From assembly GCF_900101045.1 (NCBI RefSeq), contig NZ_FNFN01000005.1, forward strand, positions 124,001 to 188,000: DNA of 64,000 bases. Direction: 5' to 3'. Of the stretch, positions 24,808 through 32,083 are shown piece by piece. Position 1 is the first letter of the stretch; each line of letters opens with the position of its first letter. The stretch is from Nocardioides sp. YR527 (GTDB lineage: Bacteria > Actinomycetota > Actinomycetes > Propionibacteriales > Nocardioidaceae). A program made the position numbers and the translations under genes. The notes below the pieces were generated by a model, which saw nothing but the letters and a program-made list of their open reading frames with translations, was not told the origin of the DNA and did no database searches.

Positions 24808-25979
24808 GCCTGCGCGGAACCACGGCGATCGTGGGGGTCGCCGACATCCACCACCCACGAGGCAAGGCACCGGTCGGCGAGCGCGAGCTCGTCCTCCAGG
24901 CGATCCTGGAGGCGTGCGCCGATGCGGGCATCTCGCCGCGTGACATCGACGGGTTCACCTCCTACGCCGGAGGCGACAACAGCGGGCCCGTGCTCGCCGC
25001 CGACCTGGGCGTGCGCGAGCTGCGCTGGTCGAGCATGGTCTGGGGCGGGGGAGGAGGCGGCGCTGCGGCCGCCATCGGCGCTGCGGCCGCCGCCGTCGCC
25101 ACCGGCCAGGCCGAGTGCGTCGTCGCCTTCCGCGGGATGTCCCAGCGTGAGACCGGTCGCCTCGGCTACGCGAAGTACTACTTCGACAACAACTACCTGC
25201 CGCACGGTGTCGCCACCCCGGCCCACGTGTGCGCACTGCGTACGCAGCGGATGCTGGAGCACGACGGCGTGCCCCGCTCGGCGATGCGCAACCTCGTCCT
25301 GGCCGCCTACCAGCACGCCCAGAACAACCCGGGCGCCGCGGGCTACGGCAAGCCGCTCGACGAGGCCGGCTACGACGCCTCGCCCTTCATCGTCGAGCCG
25401 TTCCACCTCTTCGACTGCTCGCGCGAGAACGACGGCGCGGTCGCGCTCATCGTGGTCTCGGCCGAGCGCGCTCGCGCGCTGGGCCGCCCCGCGGCGTACG
25501 TCCTGGGGGCGGCGCAAGGGGCTCCGGGCGGCTACTCGGCGCAGAACGAGAACGACGAGCCCTACACCTCGGCGGGCTTCGCCGACTCCTCCTCCGGGAC
25601 CGGCGTCGCCTCGCGGCTGTGGGCGCAGGCCCGGGTGAAGCCGGCCGAGGTCGACGTCGTCCAGGTCTATGAGAACTTCAGCGGCCCCGCGGTCGCCTCC
25701 CTGATCGACCACGGACTCTGCCCGCCCGGACCGGCGGCCGCCGAGGTGATGACCCTCGAGAACCTCACCGCTCCCGGCGGCTCGCTGCCGGTGAACACCT
25801 CCGGCGGCAACATCGCCGACTCGTTCGTCAACGGCATGGGCCTGGCCGTGGAGGCCGTCCGGCAGATCCGCGGGACCTCGACCAACCAGGTCGACCGAGC
25901 CGACACCTCGCTGTTCATCGGCGGGCCGATGGCACCGCTGGTCAGCTCGGTCCTCCTCGGCAGCGAACAGACCCTCTAA
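24804..25979 (+). CDS. Thiolase-fold (Ltp2/SCP-x-like) protein without the nucleophilic cysteine
   Basis: 391 residues of the lipid-transfer thiolase class. Where true thiolases have their nucleophilic cysteine this protein has a glycine/alanine stretch (VWGGGGGGAAAAIGAA, near residues 74-90). The C-terminal region keeps VQVYENFSGPAVASLIDHGL and GGSLPVNTSGGNIADSFVNGM, similar to Ltp2-type retro-aldolases. Ltp2 works with a DUF35 partner to cleave a hydroxylated side chain from steroid-CoA. The overlapping DUF35 gene upstream makes an analogous carbon-carbon cleavage plausible. Whether the substrate is a steroid cannot be decided from the sequence. Confidence 0.85.
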   Translation: MSLRGTTAIVGVADIHHPRGKAPVGERELVLQAILEACADAGISPRDIDGFTSYAGGDNSGPVLAADLGVRELRWSSMVWGGGGGGAAAAIGAAAAAVATGQAECVVAFRGMSQRETGRLGYAKYYFDNNYLPHGVATPAHVCALRTQRMLEHDGVPRSAMRNLVLAAYQHAQNNPGAAGYGKPLDEAGYDASPFIVEPFHLFDCSRENDGAVALIVVSAERARALGRPAAYVLGAAQGAPGGYSAQNENDEPYTSAGFADSSSGTGVASRLWAQARVKPAEVDVVQVYENFSGPAVASLIDHGLCPPGPAAAEVMTLENLTAPGGSLPVNTSGGNIADSFVNGMGLAVEAVRQIRGTSTNQVDRADTSLFIGGPMAPLVSSVLLGSEQTL

Positions 25980-25990
25980 AGGAGCCCTTG

Positions 25991-27415
25991 ATGTACGACC
26001 GCCCCCGACTCTTCATCGACGGAGACTGGACCGACCCGGCGAAGGGAACGACCTACGAGGTGATCGAGGCCGCCACCGGCGAGCCCTTCGCCACCACGGC
26101 AATGGCCACCGCCGAGGACGTCGACGCCGCCGTCGCCGCGGCGCGTGCGGCTCTGTCCGGTCCGTGGAGCCGGATGACGCAGTCTGAGCGGGCCCAGCTC
26201 CTCGGCGCCTTCGCCGCCGCGCTCGGTGCCCGCCGCAAGGAGACGGCAGCCCTGGTCACCCGGGAGAACGGCATGCCGATCTCCCTCTCGCACGTCGTCA
26301 ACGGCATCGCTCCCGGCTTCATCACCGGCTACTACGCCGAGCTGGCGGCCTCGCTGAGCCTCGAGGAGACCCGGCCCAGCCCGACCGGCGGGAACACCCT
26401 GGTGGTCCGCGAGCCGGTCGGCGTGGTCGCCGCGGTGACCCCGTGGAACTATCCGCAGCCGCTCGCGGTGATGAAGATCGCCCCGGCGCTCGCGGCCGGA
26501 TGCACGGTCGTGCTCAAGCCGGCGCCCGAGACCGCCCTGGACGCCTTCGTCTTCGCCGACGCCGCCGCGGAGGTCGGGCTGCCGCCGGGCGTGCTCAACG
26601 TACTTCCGGGTGACCGTGACGCCGGGGCCCACCTCGTCGAGCATCCCGGCGTCGACAAGGTCGCCTTCACCGGCTCCACCGGCGCCGGCCGGGTGATCGG
26701 CTCGACCGCCGGCCGGCTGCTGCGCCCGGCCACGCTCGAGCTCGGCGGCAAGTCCGTCTCGCTCGTCGCCGAGGACGCCGACCTCGAGCTGGTCTCCGCC
26801 AAGCTGCTGGAGGTCTCGCTGCCCAACAACGGCCAGACCTGCCACGCCGCCACCCGGATCCTGGCTCCGCGCAGCCGCTATGCCGAGGTGGTCGAGGCGG
26901 TCACCTCGACCGTGGCTGCGTTGACGGTCGGGGACCCGCTGGACGGGGCGACCCAGGTCGGCCCGCTCGTCTCACAGCCCCAGCAGCAGCGGGTCGCCGA
27001 CTACATCCGGCAGGGCCGCGACCTCGCCCGCCTCACCACCGGCGGCGGCGTCCCCGACCGCCCGGGCTGGTACGTCGAGCCGACCGTCTTCGCCGACGTC
27101 GACAACGACTGCGTCATCGCCCAGGAGGAGATCTTCGGGCCGGTGCTGGTGATCACGCCGTACGCCGACGAGGACGAGGCGATCGCCCTGGCCAACGACT
27201 CCGACTACGGGCTCGGGGGAGTCGTGTGGAGCGCGGACGAGGAGCACGGCCTCGCCCTGGCGCGCCGGATCAGCAGCGGCACCGTGGGCGTCAACCACTA
27301 CGAGCTGCACATCAACGCGCCCTTCGGTGGCGTCCGCTCCAGCGGCCTGGGCCGCGAGCTCGGTCCCGAGGGGCTGGAGCCGTACCTGGTCGCCAAGTCG
27401 ATCTACCGCCGCTGA
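25991..27415 (+). CDS. Aldehyde dehydrogenase
   Basis: 474 residues from ATG 25991, with GGAG ten bases upstream. The preceding in-frame TTG is less likely. Standard ALDH motifs are present: VTPWNYPQPLAVMKIAPALAAG (about 146-167), FTGSTGAGRVIG, LELGGKSVSLV (about 248) and the catalytic cysteine region NNGQTCHAATRI (about 280). It lies 11 bases after the thiolase-like gene. If the latter performs a retro-aldol cleavage, this enzyme could oxidise the released aldehyde, a natural pairing. A stem-loop terminator follows. Its sequence differs from the aldehyde dehydrogenase at 16.3 kb, so the two have separate substrates. Confidence 0.92.
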   Translation: MYDRPRLFIDGDWTDPAKGTTYEVIEAATGEPFATTAMATAEDVDAAVAAARAALSGPWSRMTQSERAQLLGAFAAALGARRKETAALVTRENGMPISLSHVVNGIAPGFITGYYAELAASLSLEETRPSPTGGNTLVVREPVGVVAAVTPWNYPQPLAVMKIAPALAAGCTVVLKPAPETALDAFVFADAAAEVGLPPGVLNVLPGDRDAGAHLVEHPGVDKVAFTGSTGAGRVIGSTAGRLLRPATLELGGKSVSLVAEDADLELVSAKLLEVSLPNNGQTCHAATRILAPRSRYAEVVEAVTSTVAALTVGDPLDGATQVGPLVSQPQQQRVADYIRQGRDLARLTTGGGVPDRPGWYVEPTVFADVDNDCVIAQEEIFGPVLVITPYADEDEAIALANDSDYGLGGVVWSADEEHGLALARRISSGTVGVNHYELHINAPFGGVRSSGLGRELGPEGLEPYLVAKSIYRR

Positions 27416-27424
27416 GCCGGCTCT

Positions 27425-27467
27425 CTGCTGGTCGAGCCTCCCAAGGCCCGACCAGCAGATCTGTTTT
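27425..27467. terminator. Bidirectional stem-loop with T-tract
   Basis: Arms CTGCTGGTCG (27425-27434) and its exact complement (27449-27458) enclose a 14-base loop with a further short GCC/GGC pairing. ATCTGTTTT follows on the plus strand. The element lies between the convergent aldehyde dehydrogenase and acyl-CoA dehydrogenase genes. Confidence 0.7.
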
Positions 27468-28606
27468 CAGCGCAGCAGGTCCTTGGCGACGATGTCGGTC
27501 ATGATCTCGTTCGCGCCGCCGTAGATCCGCTGCACGCGCGCATCGACGAACGCCCGCGCGACCGGATACTCCAGCATGTAGCCGTAGCCACCGTGTAGCT
27601 GCACGCCGGCGTCGATGACCTCGTGCTGCAGGTCGGTGGCCCACGCCTTGGCCTTGGCCGCATCGACCGGCGAGAGGGTGCCGGCGTTCCACTCGCGTAC
27701 GCAGCGGTCGATGTAGGCCCGGGAGACCTCGATCGCCGTGCGCAGGTGCGCCAGCTTGTGCGCGGGCACCTGGAAGTCGGCGATCCGGCGCCCGAAGGCG
27801 GTCCGCTCCTTGACGTAGTCGACCGTCCAGCCGAGCACCGCCTCGGCCGAGGCCTGCCCGGCGATGGCGATGCCGAGCCGCTCCAGCGGCAGGCTCTGCT
27901 TCAGGTACGCCAGTCCCTGACCGACCTCGCCGAGCAGGTTGTCCGCGGGCACGTGCACCTGGTCGAAGGAGAGCTCGGCGGTGTCCTGGGCGCGGAGCCC
28001 GACCTTGTCGAGCTTGCGGCCGCGGGTGAATCCGGGGGTGCCGTCCTCGACGACGAAGAGGCTGAAGGACTCCCCGGTGCGCGCGAAGACGATGACCAGG
28101 TCGGCCAAGATGCCGGAGGTGATGAACGTCTTGGAGCCGTTGATCAGCCAGCCGTCGCCGTCCGGCACCGCGCTCGTGGTGATCCCGCGCAGGTCGCTGC
28201 CCGCGCCCGGCTCGGTCATCGCGATCGCGCCGATCGTCTCGCCGGTCACGAACCCCGGCAGCCAGCGCTTGGCCTGCTCCGGCGTCGCGTGCCGCAGCAG
28301 GTAGTTCAGCACGATGTCGTCGTTGGTCGAGAAGCCCGACTGCAGCGAGCTGGCACCCACGCGGGCGATCTCGAGCTGCAGGATCATCCGGTAGCGGTAG
28401 TCCGTCTCACCCGGCCCACCGAACTCCTCCGGAACGGCCAGACCGAGAAGCCCCTGCCGGCCCGCGGCCAGCCAGGTCTCCCGGTCGATCTCGCGTTGCT
28501 CGTCCCAGCGCTCGAGGTTCGGCTCGACCTCGCGGGAGACGAACTCCCGGACCACCTCCCGGAACTCCTCGTGGTCCGCCTCGAACAGGTCGCTCTCCAT
28601 GTCCAT
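27467..28606 (-). CDS. Acyl-CoA dehydrogenase
   Basis: 379 residues, standard length. Motifs include AMTEPGAGSDLRGITTSA (about 133-150), the FAD/substrate loop NGSKTFITSGILADLVIVFART, and a C-terminal LQHEVIDAGVQLHGGYGYMLEYPVARAFVDARVQRIYGGANEIM. The glutamate or glycine positions around GGYGYM and the YGGANEIM end are typical of short/medium-chain acyl-CoA dehydrogenases. The enzyme introduces a 2,3-double bond into an acyl-CoA. ATG 28600, two codons inside, has the better ribosome-site spacing (AGGGG then six bases) and may be the true start. Operator A6 lies 11 bases upstream. Confidence 0.92.
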   Translation of the reverse strand: MDMESDLFEADHEEFREVVREFVSREVEPNLERWDEQREIDRETWLAAGRQGLLGLAVPEEFGGPGETDYRYRMILQLEIARVGASSLQSGFSTNDDIVLNYLLRHATPEQAKRWLPGFVTGETIGAIAMTEPGAGSDLRGITTSAVPDGDGWLINGSKTFITSGILADLVIVFARTGESFSLFVVEDGTPGFTRGRKLDKVGLRAQDTAELSFDQVHVPADNLLGEVGQGLAYLKQSLPLERLGIAIAGQASAEAVLGWTVDYVKERTAFGRRIADFQVPAHKLAHLRTAIEVSRAYIDRCVREWNAGTLSPVDAAKAKAWATDLQHEVIDAGVQLHGGYGYMLEYPVARAFVDARVQRIYGGANEIMTDIVAKDLLR

Positions 28607-28616
28607 CCCCTTCCAG

Positions 28617-28639
28617 TAAATCTATCGACAGTAGGTTAT
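28617..28639. promoter_or_regulatory. Operator A6
   Basis: TAAATCT, nine bases, AGGTTAT, directly in front of the acyl-CoA dehydrogenase. It differs from the family A consensus at one position in the left arm and two in the right, and is isolated from any other gene promoter. Confidence 0.65.
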
Positions 28640-28696
28640 TGGAAGACGGGTGTCTTCGCCAGGGGGTCACCCTTCCTTGCCGTGCGGCAACCATCC

Positions 28697-28822
28697 CGAG
28701 TTGGCGCGTTGTGCGTCAGGCGGCGTCGAGTCGGCGCGTCTGTCCCGCCGTGGGGTGTCGAGTCGGCGCATCTGTCCCGCCGTCGGGTGTCGAGTCGGCG
28801 TGTGTGTCTCGGTGTGGGGTGC
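28697..28822. repeat. Tandem repeat of about 32 bp, four copies
   Basis: Units begin at 28697 (degenerate, 30 bp), 28727, 28759 and 28791, each starting CGAG(T/C)CGGCGYR. Units 2 and 3 differ at only two positions. The unit core CGAGTCGGCGCGT is also the arm of the terminator at 8473-8508, so the array may derive from mobile or amplified stem-loop halves. Confidence 0.75.
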
Positions 28823-28848
28823 TGAGCTTGTCTGGGCCTGGCCCCTCG

Positions 28849-28886
28849 CTGGTCGAGCCGCGAGCGCCAGCGAGCGTGTCGAGACC
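28849..28886. repeat. GGTCGAGCC...GAGACC intergenic element
   Basis: A 38-base element bounded by GCTGGTCGAGCC and GTGTCGAGACC contains the direct repeat GCGAGCG-CCA-GCGAGCG. Similar elements are, from memory, common between genes in Nocardioides-like genomes. The short GGTCGAG and CGACC parts also occur in the terminator at 27425. Confidence 0.5.
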
Positions 28887-29004
28887 AACACGGTCGGGTT
28901 CCGGGTCTGGTCGGGGTGTTTCGACCTTGTTGAGTTCGTTCTGGCAGTTGTCGGGGACTGCTTCTTCGGGGGGACGTGGGCCGCCGACCCTTTCCTGGAG
29001 GGTG

Positions 29005-29094
29005 TTCTCGATCTGGTCCGGCGTCAAGGACGCCCTTCGGCCCGCCGGCTTCGCCGGCCGCTTCGCGGTCCTGGACTCCGGACCAGATCGAGAA
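29005..29094. repeat. Long inverted repeat (17-bp perfect outer arms)
   Basis: TTCTCGATCTGGTCCGG at 29005-29021 is exactly complementary to 29078-29094. The pairing continues imperfectly inward, and a small GCCGGC-TTC-GCCGG hairpin sits at the tip. The right arm is followed by AAAAGA. The element could fold into a large cruciform or RNA hairpin ahead of the DUF222/HNH gene. Confidence 0.7.
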
Positions 29095-29331
29095 AAGACT
29101 TGGCTGGCTATCGGGGCGGCGGCCCGGGTGTGGCGCGGAGGGGCTCTTGCTGGGACCAGTGGGGCTTGCGGGGGTGGAGGGGTGGCCCTTCGGGCCACTT
29201 ACCATCCACAGAAGCGACGTCGTTCGCTCACCGCGAAAATAGCATCTGACCTGCACCTATAGGTGGCTAGGTATCCCCTTGCGGGCGTAGAATCAGACTC
29301 ATCACGACACACCTCTGAGGGGAGGGAAGCG

Positions 29332-30606
29332 ATGAGTCTCGAGCACGACGTCGACCACTGGGGAACCAACCCCGGTGATGCGATCGACACCGCTCTCGCT
29401 GCCATCGAGTCCTCCCTCCACGACCTGCTCGCCAGTGATCCCGCCTATTGGCGGACCTCGACGAAGAAGGACCTGCTGGCCCGGTTAGAGACCATCCAGG
29501 CACAGCAGGCCGCATTGAAGCTCCGAGTGCTCGCCTCGTCTGGCGATATCGCCCAGGAGACCGGGGACAAGGACGCCTCTGCCTGGATGCGCGCCGAGCT
29601 CCTCCTCGACAAGGCGGTAGCCAGGTCGCAGATCAAACTTGCCACCCAGGTCGCCACGTACGAGCTCGTCGCCGATGGCCTCGCCCAGGGTGTCGTCTCC
29701 CCCGACAAGGCCCGGGTCATCACGAAGGCCCTCGACAAGATCGAAGCCGACCCGCTCGCCAGCACCGAAGACCTGGCCCTGGCCGAGAAACTCCTGGTCG
29801 ACTACGCCGGTCGGCTGACCGCGAACGAACTCCGCATCGTCGGGAAACGCGTCCTGGCCGAGATCGACCCGGCCCGGTTCGAAGGCGCCGAAGCCAAGGC
29901 ACTCCTCGCCGAAGAGGAACGGGCCCAGCAGAAGACCGCGCTCCGGGTGTGGGACAACCACGACGGGACCGTCGGGTTCGACGGGGTGCTCCCGGCCTCG
30001 ATCGGGATGAGGTTCAAGCGGCTGGTCGAGGCCTACGCCCAGCCCCGCAAACAGCAGCTCGTCGAGAAGGGCGCGGCGTTGCCGCCGTGGGAACGGCTGA
30101 TGGGCCAGGGCTTCGCGCGGTTGTTGGAGGCCCTCGACCCCGCCGCGCTGCCCCGGCACGGCGGCGATGCCACCACCCTCAATGTGGTGATCTCCCTCGA
30201 GGAGCTCCGCAAAGACCTCGGCACCGCGACCCTGGGCTACGACGAGACCAACGGCACCACCATCACCGCCGCGGAGGCCCGGCGGATGGCGTGCAACGCC
30301 ACCATCATCCCCTGGGTGCTCGGCGGAGAGGGTGAGGTCCTCGACGCCGGCCGAGCCAGTCGGTTCTTCCAGCCGATCCAGCGCAAGGCACTCCGGCTGC
30401 AGGCCAAGTGCTGCCAAGCCGAAGGCTGTGACATGCCACCGGAATGGTGCGACGCCCACCACCTGGATCCGTGGGCCGCCGGCGGCAAGACCAACCTGAA
30501 GGACGGCGCACTGCTCTGTCTCCATCATCACCGCCTGGCCCACGCCCCGGCGTACGTCCATGAGCGACTACCGGATGGCACGATCCGGTTCACCCGCCGA
30601 CCGTAG
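29332..30606 (+). CDS. DUF222 / HNH-endonuclease-domain protein
   Basis: 424 residues from ATG 29332, with a strong GAGGGGAGGG ribosome site. The N-terminal two thirds form the helical DUF222 region (about 30-300, rich in leucine/alanine helices such as LLARLETIQAQQAALKLRVLA). The C-terminal part holds an HNH nuclease motif: CDAHHLDPWAAGGKTNLKDG and then LCLHHHRLAH, including the two-histidine and asparagine core. Such genes are multicopy in high-GC actinobacteria and are often found with repeats. Their role is not established; nuclease, mobile-element-derived or defence roles have been proposed. It is surrounded by repeats and non-coding DNA, unlike the compact operons on both sides. Confidence 0.88.
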   Translation: MSLEHDVDHWGTNPGDAIDTALAAIESSLHDLLASDPAYWRTSTKKDLLARLETIQAQQAALKLRVLASSGDIAQETGDKDASAWMRAELLLDKAVARSQIKLATQVATYELVADGLAQGVVSPDKARVITKALDKIEADPLASTEDLALAEKLLVDYAGRLTANELRIVGKRVLAEIDPARFEGAEAKALLAEEERAQQKTALRVWDNHDGTVGFDGVLPASIGMRFKRLVEAYAQPRKQQLVEKGAALPPWERLMGQGFARLLEALDPAALPRHGGDATTLNVVISLEELRKDLGTATLGYDETNGTTITAAEARRMACNATIIPWVLGGEGEVLDAGRASRFFQPIQRKALRLQAKCCQAEGCDMPPEWCDAHHLDPWAAGGKTNLKDGALLCLHHHRLAHAPAYVHERLPDGTIRFTRRP

Positions 30607-30876
30607 AAAATGTGCTGCACGGGCAGATCTTGCCGACCCGCGTAGCGTCGCGCTTGGCGACAGACCACCTCGAGTCGGCGCGCACCGCGTCCTCGAGCGG
30701 GCCGATCAGCTGGACACGGGTGTGGTCGCGGGGAACTGTCCAGGACGACTACGCCGAACTGCTGCGCCAGCATGTGGATAACACTGAGTTTCGGATGGCG
30801 CTCGATGTGCTCAAGCGACCTGACGGTCGAAGGCACGGTGGCCGATTGGACCGGCCACGATCACAGGGCCCGGGGT
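30607..30876. other. Non-coding or eroded stretch
   Basis: Between the HNH gene and the small membrane protein no frame on either strand shows a ribosome site plus a recognisable family. Short frames translate into unrelated basic sequence. It may contain an eroded gene fragment, but nothing can be named. Confidence 0.5.
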
Positions 30877-31047
30877 TCAGCCGCAGCCGGAGGTCCCCGT
30901 GCCGGCGCCATCGGTGTCTATGCCCCACTCGCACAGCCACCCGTCGTGGCCGCCGGTTGATTCGAGGACGATGAGGGATGCGGCGAGGAAGGCCAGGCCT
31001 ACGGAAAGGCCCACCACCCATGCGACCACTTTGATGAGGGTCTTCAT
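30877..31047 (-). CDS. Small single-pass membrane protein, hypothetical
   Basis: 56 residues from ATG 31047 (an in-frame ATG seven codons upstream is an alternative). A positively charged start (MKTLIK) is followed by one hydrophobic helix (VVAWVVGLSVGLAFLAASLIVL). A short exported tail contains two cysteines and a Gly/Thr-rich end. The profile is that of a small exported or lipid-anchored-like membrane peptide. No family is recognised, the ribosome site is weak, and codon usage is less biased than in neighbouring genes. It may be a real small gene or a chance frame. Confidence 0.4.
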   Translation of the reverse strand: MKTLIKVVAWVVGLSVGLAFLAASLIVLESTGGHDGWLCEWGIDTDGAGTGTSGCG

Positions 31048-31227
31048 GTGTGCAGTCTTTGTCGGCATCTCGCGAGCGTGCCGAATCGGCTGATGCAGTG
31101 CCCGATCTGGGGCACGGGGCTTCAGGCGCTCGCGATCGTGGGTGCAGCGTTGCGCCTGCAGGTTGGGTCGGCTGTCGTGGGCACGGGTCGTTGTCACCCG
31201 GGGAGCACGGTCGCCGGCTCCGAGGGG

Positions 31228-31908
31228 TCAGGCGGTCTGGGCGAAGTCGGGGTTCGAGGCGGGGGCGTCGGTGCCGGCGGCGGAGTCGATGCTGCCGAAG
31301 TGGGCGATGCCGAGGAGGTAGCTGCGTACGGTGTGCTCGAAGATCTGCTTGGTGTTGAGCTGGTTCGCGGCGCTGGCGGCGGTCAGGGCCGGGAAGCGCT
31401 CGGGGTCGGCGTGCTCGAAGCGGACCCGGGCGCGCGAGGGCGGCCGCATGGCCTCGGCGATCGCGGCACCGAGCGAGACCTTCTCCAGGCCGTCGAGGAT
31501 CTGCACGTGCAGGTCGACCGGCACCCTGCACTCGCTCAGGTAGGTGGCGGCCTGCTCGTACATCTCGGTGAGCAGGTCGCGCGGCATGAACCGGAGCAGG
31601 ATCGGGGCGGCGTTGCGGTGTCGCAGCACCGAGGCGCGGAAGTTCAGGGCGAGCTGGGTGAACCACTCCGCCCAGTCGTTCTGGCTGGGCTTGCGGGGCA
31701 GCGGGGTCTTGGCGACGATTGCGTGGGCCACTGCGGCGAGGATCTCGTCCTTGTCGCTGAAGTGGTGGTAGAGCGAGGGTGCCTTGACGTTGAGCTCGCG
31801 GGCCAGCCTCGGCAGGCTCAGGGCATCGATGCCGTCTCCGTCGATGATCTCCAGGGCGGCCTTGATGGTCGCCTCTCGACTGATCAGCGGTGTGCTCGGT
31901 CGTGCCAT
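31228..31908 (-). CDS. TetR-family transcriptional regulator, candidate regulator of the A operators
   Basis: 226 residues from ATG 31908, with GAGGAGGG four bases upstream. A longer frame lacks such a site. The N-terminal helix-turn-helix spans about 9-55 (REATIKAALEIIDGDGIDALSLPRLARELNVKAPSLYHHFSDKDEIL), the TetR DNA-binding pattern. The C-terminal part resembles the TetR C-terminal ligand domain seen in TetR class proteins (helical, AAPILLRFMPRDLL). It is divergent from a thiolase operon, and operator A7 lies in the shared promoter. Repression relieved by an acyl-CoA or pathway intermediate would fit. Ligand not known. Confidence 0.9.
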   Translation of the reverse strand: MARPSTPLISREATIKAALEIIDGDGIDALSLPRLARELNVKAPSLYHHFSDKDEILAAVAHAIVAKTPLPRKPSQNDWAEWFTQLALNFRASVLRHRNAAPILLRFMPRDLLTEMYEQAATYLSECRVPVDLHVQILDGLEKVSLGAAIAEAMRPPSRARVRFEHADPERFPALTAASAANQLNTKQIFEHTVRSYLLGIAHFGSIDSAAGTDAPASNPDFAQTA

Positions 31909-32017
31909 GGTGCCCTCCTCGGTCCTGCGGTCCTTCGATAACCGCATCACTTTAGATTCTTGCATGTCTTTACCGAATCGCCGACGGCTAGGGCGTGATT
32001 TGCTGGTTGCGCTCTTG

Positions 32018-32040
32018 TAAACCTAATGACAGAAGGTTTA
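32018..32040. promoter_or_regulatory. Operator A7 (best match)
   Basis: TAAACCT, nine bases, AGGTTTA with perfectly complementary 7-bp arms, the best copy in the window. It lies 44 bases before the thiolase ATG and 110 bases from the TetR start, so it can control both. Confidence 0.8.
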
Positions 32041-32083
32041 GTGTGATCGCGATCCCATAGCTGTGAACATCAGGAGAGCCCCT

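Larger units (their letters stand above)
28640..29331. other. Repeat-rich intergenic region, no gene supported
   Basis: About 690 bases separate the acyl-CoA dehydrogenase promoter from the DUF222/HNH gene. Open frames exist on both strands but show no family resemblance, contain repetitive translations and lack ribosome sites. The interval contains tandem 32-bp repeats, a GCGAGC-rich element and a long inverted repeat, listed separately. Confidence 0.7.

Noticed and set aside
28697..28822. Possible CRISPR array
   Set aside because: Units are contiguous with no unique spacers, only four degenerate copies, and no cas genes are nearby.
29332..30606. HNH gene as part of an insertion sequence or intron
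   Set aside because: No terminal inverted repeats with target duplication, no transposase and no reverse transcriptase seen. The DUF222 domain points to the common actinobacterial family.
30795..30830. Peptide WRSMCSSDL resembling the VCSSDL sequencing-adapter artefact
   Set aside because: The DNA (ATGTGCTCAAGCGACCT) differs from the adapter sequence at several positions and the flanks are ordinary genomic sequence.
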